In this document: in pieces, positions 54,843 to 64,000 of the stretch | Position numbering within the stretch: the stretch's first letter is position 1 | Layout: each line of letters begins with the position of its first letter | Assembly (NCBI GenBank): GCA_014058105.1 | Contig: JACGCM010001594.1 | Span: forward strand, 1,054,001 to 1,118,000 | Direction: 5' to 3' | DNA from: Kingdonia uniflora | Lineage: Eukaryota; Streptophyta; Magnoliopsida; Ranunculales; Circaeasteraceae | Length of the DNA stretch: 64,000 nt | Notes under the pieces: model-generated | Seen by the model: the letters and a program-made list of their open reading frames with translations, nothing else | What the model was told of the DNA's origin: nothing | Databases searched by the model: none | Made by a program: the position numbers and the translations under genes

Positions 54843-56502
54843 ATGGGAGATGAGAAGAAATTGGATGTACCGGAAACGCCGAAGGATGGTACAACATCTG
54901 AGTTGCAGATAACACAACAACAACATGAAGAACAGGTTATGGAGAATGCATCTCTCCATGGTAAAATCCCTGATAAGGTTATGAACACAGATAAATCTAC
55001 ACAATCATATGTTGATCTAGTAAGAGGTAGTAAGAATATCCCCAATGAAGCTCCGACATTACTTGAAGTAGGGAAGCGGGGAGATACTCCGTTCGTCTCA
55101 ATTCCTACAGGAGAGGTTGCTATTGGGGTGTCACAATTCAAGTATAGCTTAATAGGCCAGTTGGATCTTCAGAAGGTGAAATTTACAGATGTTCAGGAAT
55201 ACGCAAGAAACAAATGGAAAATCTCGGGTCAATGCAAGCTAATCCCTCTAGGGAAAGGCTTCTTCATCATCAAAATTGATAATGAAATTGACAAAATTTA
55301 CGTATAGAGTCATGGACCTTGGATAGTAGAGAAGATGCCAATGAGATTGATGCCTTGGAGTCCTTTTTTCTCGGTTGATAACCACAAGAACACGAATGCC
55401 CTCATTTGGTGCAAATTTCTGGGATTACCAAGCGAACTATGGAGTCCGAAGATTGTTTTATCGTTGGGGAAGACTTTAGGTACACCAATTCAGCTAGACT
55501 AATCCACACTTAATCATGATTATGGATACCATGCTAGTGTTCTGGATGATATTGATCTATCACAGCCTATTCCCAATCATGTTTTTATCGACATTGAGGG
55601 AGAGATGATAAATCAAGAGATTATACTTCATAGGGTACCCAAATTCTGCAATCATTGCAAGAATGTTGGACATTGTATTGCGGAGTGTAAGGTGATACAA
55701 AGAGTATTCAGAGGCGAGCAGAACCAAGCGCCAAAGAACAATAAAAATCCTGGAATCGTGAAGAGCAAGGGAAAACAAGATCCGCCTATAACATAAGTAC
55801 CGAGCAAGACGGAGAAGAATAAGAAAGTACAAAGTACTAGTCCACCGAACAAACATACATATTTTACAGAGTCTACTGCAGGAAAAAGGTACGAGTGATA
55901 TGGTATTGGGAGAATGGTTAGCTATCAAAGGAAGAAGAAGTAGAAGTGAATCACCAAAATCTAAAACCAATGTACAACATCGAGATAAAGAGTCGACCAA
56001 CAAATACTATGCTCTTAGTGAAGGGGACAGTGTGGAATAAGAAAAGCTTACTGATATGGGAATGGAAGAGGTCAAAAGTCAGGAGAATTTGAATGACAGT
56101 AACAGCAAGGGGTCACACAACATAGTGAAGGAGTAAACTCTGGAGAACAGTACCCGCCTGATACAACATCGAGATAAAGAGTCAACCAACAAATACTATG
56201 CTCTTAGTGAAGGGGATAGTGTGGAACAAGAAAAGCTTACTGATATGGGAATGGAAGAGGTCAAAAGTCAGGAGAATTTGAATGACAGTAACAGCAAGGG
56301 GGTCACACAACATAGTGAAGGAGTAAACTCTGGAGAACAGTACAGTCCAATTGAGGAGGTGAGGAAACTGCTTAATCCGCAAAGTTGGGTTGACATTATG
56401 GAAGAAGAAGAACAAGACTTATTACCAAATCAAATAATTAGAGGGGGGGGAGTTTATACAATGAAACCGAGGATAACACGAGCTAATTCAGGTTTACAAT
56501 GA
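54843..56502 (+). pseudogene. LINE ORF1 (DUF4283 and CCHC knuckle)
   Basis: Starts MGDEKKLDVPETPKDG. The DUF4283 region reads YSLIGQLDLQKVKFTDVQEY ... PLGKGFFIIKIDNEIDKIYV, TAG, SHGPWIVEKM, and later WCKFLGLPSELW. The knuckle CNHCKNVGHCIAEC is at about 55649-55690. A direct duplication of about 190 bp follows. Stops at 55305 and 55500 break it. ORF1 proteins bind element RNA. Confidence 0.85.
55974..56342. repeat. Tandem duplication of about 190 bp inside LINE ORF1
   Basis: ACAACATCGAGATAAAGAGT starts at about 55976 and again at about 56166, and the two copies stay nearly identical to GGAGAACAGTAC (56153 and 56342). The first copy has TAAG where the second has CAAG, and lacks one G in the GGGGTCACAC run, so only the second is open. 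Confidence 0.9.
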
Positions 56503-57395
56503 GAGTTCTTTTCTGGAATGCTAGAGGACTGGGGAACAAGAATACAATGATATACATCAGGAAAAAAATTGTGGAGCTGAATCCTAACATAATTGGGTTT
56601 GCAGAACCAAAAATTTTTGTAAAGGGATTTCGCATTTCAGGTTACAATAGCATTATTATCAACAATGAAGAAGGGGCGAATAAAGGAAATATTTGGATTC
56701 TCTAGAAGGAGGGTCTCCAGAATCCGAGTGTGATTATGAGTACAAATCAACATATATCTATCATTTTTATGGAGTGTCTATTCACATTTGTTCATGCAGA
56801 TTGGAGCCAGATGTTACAAATTTCCAGTAATAATCAATTATCGTGGCTCTGAATTGGGGGTTTTAATACAGTTCTAAGAATGTCGGAAAAAAAGGGAAGG
56901 AAACCTCCTTGTCGTCGAGCAGTAGCAAAATTTTCAAATGAGATAAATGCAGCTTATCTTACAGAAAGTATTACATCTGGGATTACGTATACCTGATGTA
57001 ATGGACAAAAAGGGGTAATGAGAATTTTGAGTGTGTTGGATAGAAGCCTTATCAATGATCGATGGAATGCCAAATTCCAAAACTGGAAGGTAAAGGTGTT
57101 TCCTCGCACCAAGTCTGATCATTCTCTTCTTTTTGGGGAGTGTAATGGAATAGCTAAACCGCGTAACATTCCATTCCGATATATGCAGTCTTGGAGCAAG
57201 GAACAAAACTTTAGAGAAGTGGTTGAGAATAGCTGGAATCGGACTTTGTATGCTGCCCCTCTTTTCGTAATAATGCTGAAACTTAGGAGACTGAAGACAG
57301 CAATTAAAATCTGGAAAATACATGTGCTTGATAAATCTGTTTGTAACAAGGAGCTAGAGAGAGATTCTTCAGCTGCAAATTCGGCAAGAAGATGA
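56499..57395 (+). pseudogene. LINE ORF2 apurinic-type endonuclease
   Basis: MRVLFWNARGLGNKNTMIYI is the usual start, then IIGFAEPKIFVKGF keeps the catalytic E. After a TAG the frame continues with GGFNTVLRMSEKKGR (family: GDFN, so Asp is Gly here) and SDHSLLFGE (catalytic D-H). The endonuclease nicks target DNA to prime reverse transcription. Several stops are present. Confidence 0.85.
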
Positions 57396-57423
57396 TGAGA
57401 CAAATGATCTTCTGAATTTACAG

Positions 57424-59267
57424 ATGCTAAACAAATCCAAAGAACTGGGAAAAATTGAGGAGGAGGAAGACTGGAGACAAAGATCGAGAATCAAATGGTT
57501 GTTTGCTGGGGATCAAAACACTTCCTTTTTTCATCATTCTGCGCAAATGAAAAGGGTCAAGTCATCTATTATGGAAATTAAAGACCAAAATGGGGAGGTG
57601 CTCTCTAATCAGAACAACATTAAAGACTATATCCTCACTTACTATGAGGAAAAGTTTGCAAGACATGATGTGATAGAATGTCTGGAATTATTTACCCATA
57701 ACGAAGTATTTGTTACGCAGGAAGAAAACCATTGTCTCTCAGGTATTGCTAATGAGGAGGAAATTCGTGATGCAGTCTTTTCTCTAGATGGACAAAGTTC
57801 ACCTGGGCCGGATGGATTTTCTGGAGCATTCTTTAGAACATATTGGGATATTATTGGGGAGGATATCGTGAAAGGCATATCTTCTTTCTTCAGGGATGGA
57901 GCTCTTCCAGTAAACTTCAACTCGAACCTTATAGTGTTGATCCCTAAGGTAAAGAAACTTTCTTATGTGAAAGACTATAGGCCTATGTGCCTTAACAATT
58001 TTACGTTCAAAATTATCACGAAGATTCTTGCCACAAGGCTCTCTCTGATTGCGTCAAGAATTATCTCCACAGAACAAAGCGTGTTTATACCTAATAGAAG
58101 CATACAAAATAATATTTGCATGGCTTCAGAGTTGGTAAATGAGATGGAAACGAAAAGACAAGGGGGGAGCGTTGGGTTAAAGCTTGATATTACCCAAGCA
58201 TATGACACGATGAGTTGGGATTTTTTGATCAAAGCTCTCCGATCATTTGGGTTTTGCAATTCTTTTTGCAACTGGATCCTAACTATTATTAACACAGGAA
58301 TGATATCTGTCTCCATAAATGGCAGTCCTTCTGGATACTTCAAAGCGTACAGGGGTCTTAAACAAGGTGATCCACTCTCTCCGCTGCTTTTCGCTATTGC
58401 TGAAGATATACTCAGCTCTAATCTTAAGTTCATGGTGGGACAAAAGAAGATCAATCCCATGGTCAGGATAAAAGGTAGTACTAATCCTACTCACCTTTTT
58501 TTTGCTGACGACATTTTTCTGTTTGTCAATGGAGCTGCCAAATGTTTAAGAAATCTGCACAAAATACTTCTAAACTATCAATTTGCGTCAGGCAGATGGT
58601 TAGTATTGAAAAAAGCAAAATATTCATTGGTCACATTCCTCACTATAGAAGAAATGAGCTTATTGATATGTTTGGGTTTCGAGGAGGATTCCAGAGACTT
58701 ACCTTGGAATTCCACTGGTACAAAGGGGGAGTAGTTCTGGCCAAATCTATATTAACCAGTATTCCAATTTATAATATGGCCATTTACAAATGGCCTCAGT
58801 CATTAATAAAAGAAGGGGATGTTATTATTCGAAACTTTATTTGGACTGGAGATCCTACAAAGAGAAAGGGGATCACGCTTCGTTGGGAAAAATTGTGCAA
58901 ATCGGTTAAAGGTGGCCTGGGAATAAAAAGTCTAAAGGAGGTTAACAATGCAATGCTATGCAAATTAAACTGGATCTTCATGCGAAGAGAAGAACCATGG
59001 GCACAAATGATCTATGCTAAATTCCATACAAAGAGTGGGGACAGGATCAAATATCATAAGAGCTCCTCTGTCTGGCCGGGAATCAAATTTGCGGAACCGA
59101 TTACCAAACCGTTTATAGGATGGATTATTGGAAATGGTAAAAAGATCGACTTTTGGAGAGACACTTGGGCTACTTCTATTCCGCTACGAGAACACATAGA
59201 CCTTCCAAATCATCTTTGGAAACTATGTACAGCCAAGGTCAGTGACTTCATTAACCCTGATGGTTAG
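57424..59267 (+). pseudogene. LINE ORF2 reverse transcriptase and connection
   Basis: An open frame of 436 codons carries RSRIKWLFAGDQNTSFFHHS, SSPGPDGFSGAFFRTYWDII, LIPKVKKLSYVKDYRPMCLN, LKLDITQAYDTMSWDFL, GLKQGDPLSPLLFAIAEDIL and the catalytic FADDIF (about 58500). A frameshift near 58590 moves it to another frame that continues to SLKEVNNAMLCKLNWIF and WRDTWATSIPL. The RT would work by target-primed reverse transcription. Confidence 0.92.
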
Positions 59268-59297
59268 AACTTTCCTGCGGACATCTCGCTCGCTCTC

Positions 59298-59804
59298 TTG
59301 GCTATGGGTATAAACATTTCTAGTATTACTTGCAACCCAAATTCAGAAGATATTCAGATCTGGAAACCGGATATACATGGTGACTTTTCAATCAAAAATG
59401 CTTTCGAAAGTACTCGTGATCGGCTATACACAGCTTGGTGGTGGAAGTATACTTGGTTACAATGCCTACACCCAGGTCTTGGTGGATTTGCATGGAAACT
59501 TATGAACCAAATATTGCCTACTGATGACTTGATTCAAAGGAAAGGAATTCAGCTTGTTTCCATCTGCACTCACTGTGGTCTCACAGCTGAATCAGCGAAC
59601 TATTTATTCTTCGAATGCAATGTAGCGAAAGTGCTTTGGAGCTGGGCGACAAGTACGTTCAACATTGTTGTTGTTGCTGAGAACGATAGCTGGAAACAGA
59701 TTTTAGACAAAAGCAAAGCGCAGAGTTTATACCTGAACGACCTATGGATAACGATGGTCTTCTCGGTTAGTCGTTGGCTGTGGAATGCAAGAAACAAAAT
59801 CTGA
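59298..59804 (+). pseudogene. LINE ORF2 zf-RVT domain
   Basis: WKYTWLQCLHPGLGGFAWKL and LPTDDLIQRKGI, then CTHCGLTAESANYLFFEC match the plant zf-RVT zinc-binding domain; the usual His of the H-x-F-x3-C end is Tyr (NYLFFEC). A TGA at 59802 separates it from the RNase H. Confidence 0.85.
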
Positions 59805-59846
59805 TTTGATGAAACGAAATTAACAATAAATGAGATACAAAACAGG

Positions 59847-60432
59847 GTGCTAAGAGAAGTAGAAAACATCGCGAAACTGTCTAAGCACGGAATGTACAAC
59901 ACAGTCTCTGAGTTACAAATCATCAAAGCCCTCTCTGTAGATTGCAAAATGGGTAAAGCTCCAGAGATTAAAAGCTGCATGTTGATGCTACCTAATGAGA
60001 ACGAAATTAAATTATGCAGTGACGGTTCGGCGTTGGGAAATCCGGGTCCTTCTGGCATTGGAATTGTTTATAGAGATTGGGAAGGCAGAGTCCTAGGAAC
60101 GTTCTGCAAAGCAGTTGGAATAACAACCAATTACATGGCTGAAGTTAATGCTATCATAGACGGGGTGGAAAAAGCGGTACACCGAGGATGGAAAAACTTG
60201 TGGATTGTTTCAGACTCCATGGCAGCAATCAATGCTTTCGTCACGCAGAAAATACCTTGGAAATTCAAAAATAAGTGGACACAAATACTCAACTCTATAC
60301 AAGCAATCAGATTCAACGCAACCTAGAGAGAAGCAAATTTTTCGGCAGATACAATGGCTAAAAGAGGATCCAGAGAGAACACCCTTTGAGGAATGGACTG
60401 AGGGAAGACCAGAACTCCTTACAAGGATTTAA
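59847..60432 (+). pseudogene. LINE ORF2 RNase H
   Basis: CSDGSALGNPGPSGIGIVYR gives the first Asp; NYMAEVNAIIDGVEKA gives the Glu; WIVSDSMAAINAF the second Asp; after a TAG, REANFSADTMAKRG gives the last. All four acidic residues are kept. Plant L1 LINEs of this clade carry such a C-terminal RNase H. Confidence 0.85.
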
Positions 60433-60599
60433 GACGCCCACACAGAATACTTTAGATTTTGTTGATATCTGTAGTTTCGTAGTTTTCTTGTGGTTATTTT
60501 GGGCTCTCCTCGCCTAACTAGACGAGGTCCCCTAGTTTGTAAAGGCTGTTTCGTTTGTTATAAAATCTAAATCTTTTGCAAAAAAGGGTTGTGATGTCT

Positions 60600-61733
60600 A
60601 AATGCCGTATCTGCCGTACCTGGTCTTATTTAATAAAGATGAAATGAAACATCTGTAAACATATTGGGAATGTATTGTACATTTTCAATAGTTACTCATT
60701 TACAACAGAGATTAGCCTTTGTGACAATTCTAGAGTCTAGACTAGCGTAGTGAGATGTCTTCCCAAGGGAAGGTCAGTATTTGCTTAATATGTTGCAGTT
60801 AGAGATATGAGAAATTGTTTTAGAACATAGAGGTAGAGACTTCTTGTAAAAAGTGTCAAACAAAGTATTGAACAGCATAAAAGACAATGTTAAGAAGCAT
60901 GTGTTTGTATTGAGAAGTGTGGAACTGTAGAATGAGGTCTTTCCGTTAATTCTACTACGCATGGATGAAAACTAGTACTACTACGAATGTATGAAAACTA
61001 GTATACTGCTAAGGGGTGAAGACCCATTGAATTTTTTTAGATTAATACGGAATTGGTACAATTTAACAAATTCTGACGGTATATCAAACTCAAGTTGGCC
61101 ATTATAATTTTTATTTTCATTTTGTTTAGTAAGGGCGAGGGGTTAGGTATACAGAAAAGAGGAAGGACCTTTTTCTCTTTTATGCAGAGGACGTGAATGA
61201 TTATTAATTATTAGGACTCACATTAGTGGAGGAAAAATTATGATAAACATGATATGACTTAGAAGAAAAGATTTTTCTAACCCGAGTGAAATTCTTGCAC
61301 CAATTGAGGCCAATTGTGCACACTCATGCAGACATCAGAATCCTGAAGGGGATCCTCTCTGTCACAACTGATGGGATGAAGAGTACCAGCTTCTACCTTC
61401 ACAGGTGCACCTTACAGTTCCAAACACAAGGTATATTACTTTATTAGTAGTGGTAATTACGAGAGTAGTACTTTGCTAGAGAGAGAGAGACTAACGTCTG
61501 TAGACCAAGTGCTGCCAAAATGTGAGACGGCTCCCGCTTTGAAATGTTGAGGGCGCTCGAGCTAAGATATATAAAGGTCTCACTTTGACAGATGTCTCCT
61601 TCCAATTGGCTAAATCGGGATTATGCTGGAGTAGAAGTAAGGCCACATCTGCATTTGTTTATGAAGATGGTGGGACAAAAACATTTAGACACAAATATTT
61701 TGACCGAATTGACACTTAATCCAATGCATAATG
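60600..61733. other. Unassigned stretch between LINE and ANK exons
   Basis: Should be intron or exon remains of the antisense ANK-PGG gene, but I could not recognise ankyrin residues in any frame. A GGATGAAAACTAGTA(C/T) word occurs twice near 60962 and 60988. Confidence 0.4.
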
Positions 61734-62360
61734 TCAATATGCTTGAAGCACACCGTAGAAACCAGCATCTATTGAATCCTTAATAACTTCAACAAGGGCA
61801 GATCCTGGAATGACACTGTCATTGGTGACAGATAGAGGATACAACAGTGTCTCCCAGTGACCATGTTGAGCAGCATAACGAAGTGGTATCTTCCCCTTAG
61901 CGTCTTGCATATTTGGCAAATTGGGGTCTTTTCTTATTATAATCTTTGCTACCTTAGTGTTTCCAGTTATGGCTGCATAGGCAAGAGCTGAATCACCCTC
62001 TTCGGTTTGCAGTTGTAGTGCCTTTAAGGGCATTTACTCTAAAAGTTTCTCAACAAAAGGATTAGAGTGTCCTGCACCAACAGCAATGTGCAAAGCAGTC
62101 ATATGGACCTGTGGGAGCTTTACAATTATCGCATGATGATGGAGGTCAAAAAATCTGTTTGCACTTTCCCAATCCCCTTTTAGTGCAACTTCATACAGTG
62201 GCAGGTACCAGGAAATATTCTTCGCTTGTAATGACTGAAAAAAATTAAGCAATAAGATAGGAGAGAATTATGATTGTGGAAGGAAGGAAGGGCGTAAGAT
62301 CAAATATACATAAAACAGCCAAGGTTGAAAAGAGATGTAGCTTACCGCCGGATTTTTCAT
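61734..62360 (-). pseudogene. ANK-PGG gene, N-terminal exons (ankyrin repeats)
   Basis: Exon 1 is very short (62360-62346, MKNPA then GTAAGC). Exon 2 starts at 62234 after TTTTTTCAG: SLQAKNISWYLPLYEVALKG, then AIIVKLPQVHMTALHIAVGA, then a TAA, MPLKALQLQTEEGDSALAYA, IRKDPNLPNMQDAKGKIPLR and AAQHGHWETLLYPLS. These are two to three ankyrin repeats. The nonsense codon lies at the E-L-M-P junction. Together with the exons at 52908-54370 this forms one gene split by the LINE. Confidence 0.8.
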
Positions 62361-63214
62361 TGTTCTTCTCTTGATGTTAAGATGGAGAACAAAAAGGCTT
62401 TATATATATATAAAGACTGAATTACATGTTTAATCGACTGTACCGAAGATATTATAATACATATTACAGCACCAGATAGAGGGGAATGATTTGTTCTCAA
62501 TACAAGATACGGAGATAAGACATCCATTTGGTAATTATCTAAACTATACATCTTTATTAATGACTTTAAACATAGGTGCCAGCCATTATAGAATTGAAAA
62601 TACTCCCTACCAACTTCTATACATAATATGATAATACCAAACCCTAAATAAATAAATAAATATGACAGAGAACAAATGCTTAGGTAGTGAATATAACCTC
62701 GTGGGATTATATTTATTCTACTTATATATATAGCAACCCAGCTGGTACATGTGTATATCACTTTGCATATGTTACAATTTAATTCAGTATATATATATAT
62801 ATATATATACACACAGTGCTGGACTAGCCTAAAGTGTGCAGTTAAAGTGGTTTCTGTTAGATATGTTGATTTAGGAATCGTCACTATTTTGGTTGAGAGT
62901 TTGTACATTTCTATATGGTGCAACAGACAGGTTTACTAACCCTCAATAAGCGATAGAGATATATTGACACCCTTATTTTATTATTTAAACAGAACAGTTT
63001 AGTATACAAGCGGCATCCTGTATTATCTTTTGTAACCCACATGCGAAATATAACTAAACCATTAGTTTGCAACGACAGGTTATGGAAATAAACATGTGAA
63101 AAATAAACTAAACCATTTTTAATATATAACAGGCTATGTAAAGAAACATAAACAATTATTGAATGATTCCTATTTCTCTACACCTCGAACCTAGCATTGT
63201 TTAGCCAAACATCC
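62361..63214. other. Region between the two divergent ANK genes
   Basis: Shared 5'-flanking region of the antisense and sense ANK genes. It holds an (AT)11 run at 62788-62809 and AT-rich sequence. I could not fix a promoter for either gene. Confidence 0.45.
62788..62809. repeat. (AT)n microsatellite
   Basis: Uninterrupted TA/AT dinucleotides, about 11 units, followed by ACACAC. Confidence 0.95.
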
Positions 63215-64000
63215 ATGGCAAAGAAAAAAAAGCATCGAAAAAAAAAAAAAAAACCAAACCTCAATCCATCAGTGGCATCGTCTTCACGAGAGCATAACAA
63301 TATTGATACTGAGGAACCAGGTAATATTCATTAAACTTTAGATTTTTTATATTTTCTTCGATTCCTCTCTTGATTTAATATAAACCCAGTCCTTAGAGGA
63401 GGATCACAGGGGTGATTAAGGCATATTGCAGAATGTAACTTCAATATTTTCTTGATCAATATAGCTGGTCATAGAGTCTTGCCTAAGCCAAGCTTACCTT
63501 CAGAAAATAAGAAAAAAAAAAGGAAGGAGAAAGAAGTCCTTCCAGTCCTAATAGAAGAGAAGAAGAAAAAAGATCTTACCCAGTATCAACCGCTTTACAG
63601 AGCTGCACTAAAAGAGGATTGGAGAAGTGCAAGACATTTCTTTGACCTTCATTCCGATGCTGTAACTGCGGAGATCACAAGTACCTCTGCAACTGTTCTA
63701 CATGTTACAGTAGGCGCTAGACACGCTACACCATTCGTAGAAACGCTTGTATAATTGATGCCCTTAGAAGCACTCACACTGAGAGACAATGATGGTCGCA
63801 CAGAACTTTGCTTTGCTAGGATAAGTAGAAACACCAAGGCAGCAGAGATTCTTGTAAGGAAAAATCCTGATCTGCCAAATCTGCACAATCATTGGAGACA
63901 GATACCGCTCGGTTATGTTGATAAATATGGCCATAAAGAAACGTTGTTGTATTTTTTATCTGTGAAAAATAATAGTCTCTTCTCGGGAATGTTTGGCGTT
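63215..64000 (+). pseudogene. ANK-PGG family gene, N-terminal part (runs off window)
   Basis: Exon 1 (63215-63320) starts MAKKKKHRKKKKKP, a poly-lysine N-terminus, and ends DTEEP before GTAATA. Exon 2 starts near 63464 after TCAATATAG: GHRVLPKPSLPSENKKKKRK, then DLTQYQPLYRAALKEDWRSA, DLHSDAVTAEI and VLHVTVGARHATPFVETLV. A TAA at 63752-63754 replaces what is probably GAA. The frame then continues in step (LMPLEALTLRDNDGRTELCF, NPDLPNLHNHWRQIPLGYVD) to the window edge. Apart from this nonsense codon it is intact. Product would be an ankyrin-repeat membrane protein like its neighbour. Confidence 0.75.

Larger units (their letters stand above)
54587..60586 (+). mobile_element. L1-type LINE (non-LTR retrotransposon), 6.0 kb
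   Basis: The element has a 13-bp TSD, a short 5'UTR, ORF1 with DUF4283 and a CCHC knuckle, ORF2 with endonuclease, RT, zf-RVT and RNase H, and a 3'UTR ending TTTTGCAAAAAA. The 3'UTR contains CTAGACGAGGTCCCCTAGTT and GTAAAGGCTGTTTCGTTTGT, words typical of plant L1 LINEs. Full length is supported by both TSD copies. Stops and frameshifts in both ORFs mean it is dead. It was inserted into the antisense ANK-PGG gene between its N-terminal and middle exons. Confidence 0.9.

Noticed and set aside
61250..61440. Further ankyrin exon on the minus strand
   Set aside because: A frame with residues such as PISCDREDPLQDSDVCMS is open for a short way but shows no ankyrin consensus.
62357..62923. 188-codon reverse frame
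   Set aside because: Overlaps an (AT)n run (tyrosine/isoleucine repeat) and the ANK exon 1 region; no family resemblance.
1..64000. CRISPR arrays, bacterial operons, tRNA or rRNA genes
   Set aside because: No CRISPR-like spaced repeats, no cloverleaf with conserved A and B boxes and no rRNA core words were seen; the palindrome arrays at 33.9-41.4 kb are inverted pairs with irregular spacing, not CRISPR.

Overview
This is nuclear DNA of a flowering plant, probably a eudicot. It is AT-rich and intron-bearing, contains plant-type families (ANK-PGG membrane proteins, F-box/DUF295, FAR1-type MULE transposase, Tat-lineage Ty3 retroelement, DUF4283-type LINE), and has no operons or bacterial-type genes. 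Almost everything is transposable-element sequence or decayed gene copy. I found no coding region that is clearly intact from end to end; the best candidate is a partial ankyrin gene running off the right edge, and it carries a nonsense codon.

Layout. 1-2336: non-coding, LTR-like sequence with a degenerate tandem repeat. 2337-8330: remnant of a Tat-type retrotransposon, represented only by its antisense-ORF region. 8915-10714: a dispersed repeat, a (CT)n tract and an antisense RING-H2 pseudogene whose 5' end is tandemly duplicated. About 11200-12343: Helitron fragment (helicase N-terminus and 3' terminus). 12351-25442: a full-length 13.1-kb Tat-lineage LTR retrotransposon with 697-bp LTRs and TSD TATAT, carrying gag, PR, RT, RNase H, a second RNase H, integrase and a set of antisense ORFs. 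27351-33333: a HIRIP3/CHZ-like pseudogene split by a 4.2-kb copia element and a hAT-like MITE and cut off by a MULE-like element. 33334-36951 and about 38837-42076: two related long-TIR elements that share a PMD-like ORF and arrays of a TCGACAAT palindrome. Between and beside them lie an RPL36 pseudogene and a CWC21-like pseudogene. 42465-46842: composite of exons from DNA polymerase delta, mitochondrial GrpE and an F-box/DUF295 gene, ending in a Helitron-like 3' terminus. 47340-48190: FAR1-type transposase pseudogene. About 48405-48790: MITE. 49441-51065: internally deleted copia element. 51249-54573 and 60600-64000: an ANK-PGG gene neighbourhood, with one antisense gene cut by a 6.0-kb LINE (54587-60586, 13-bp TSD), one inverted PGG fragment, and a second ANK gene on the + strand.

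How the parts relate. The window is a nest of insertions whose order can partly be read: the Tat element landed three bases outside a Helitron 3' end; the copia element, MITE and MULE-like element landed in one HIRIP3-like gene copy; the LINE landed in an ANK-PGG gene. The features most worth a second look are the collinear antisense protein module shared by two diverged Tat elements, the TCGACAAT palindrome arrays that take opposite arrangements in two related TIR elements, and the multi-gene capture with a Helitron-like end.
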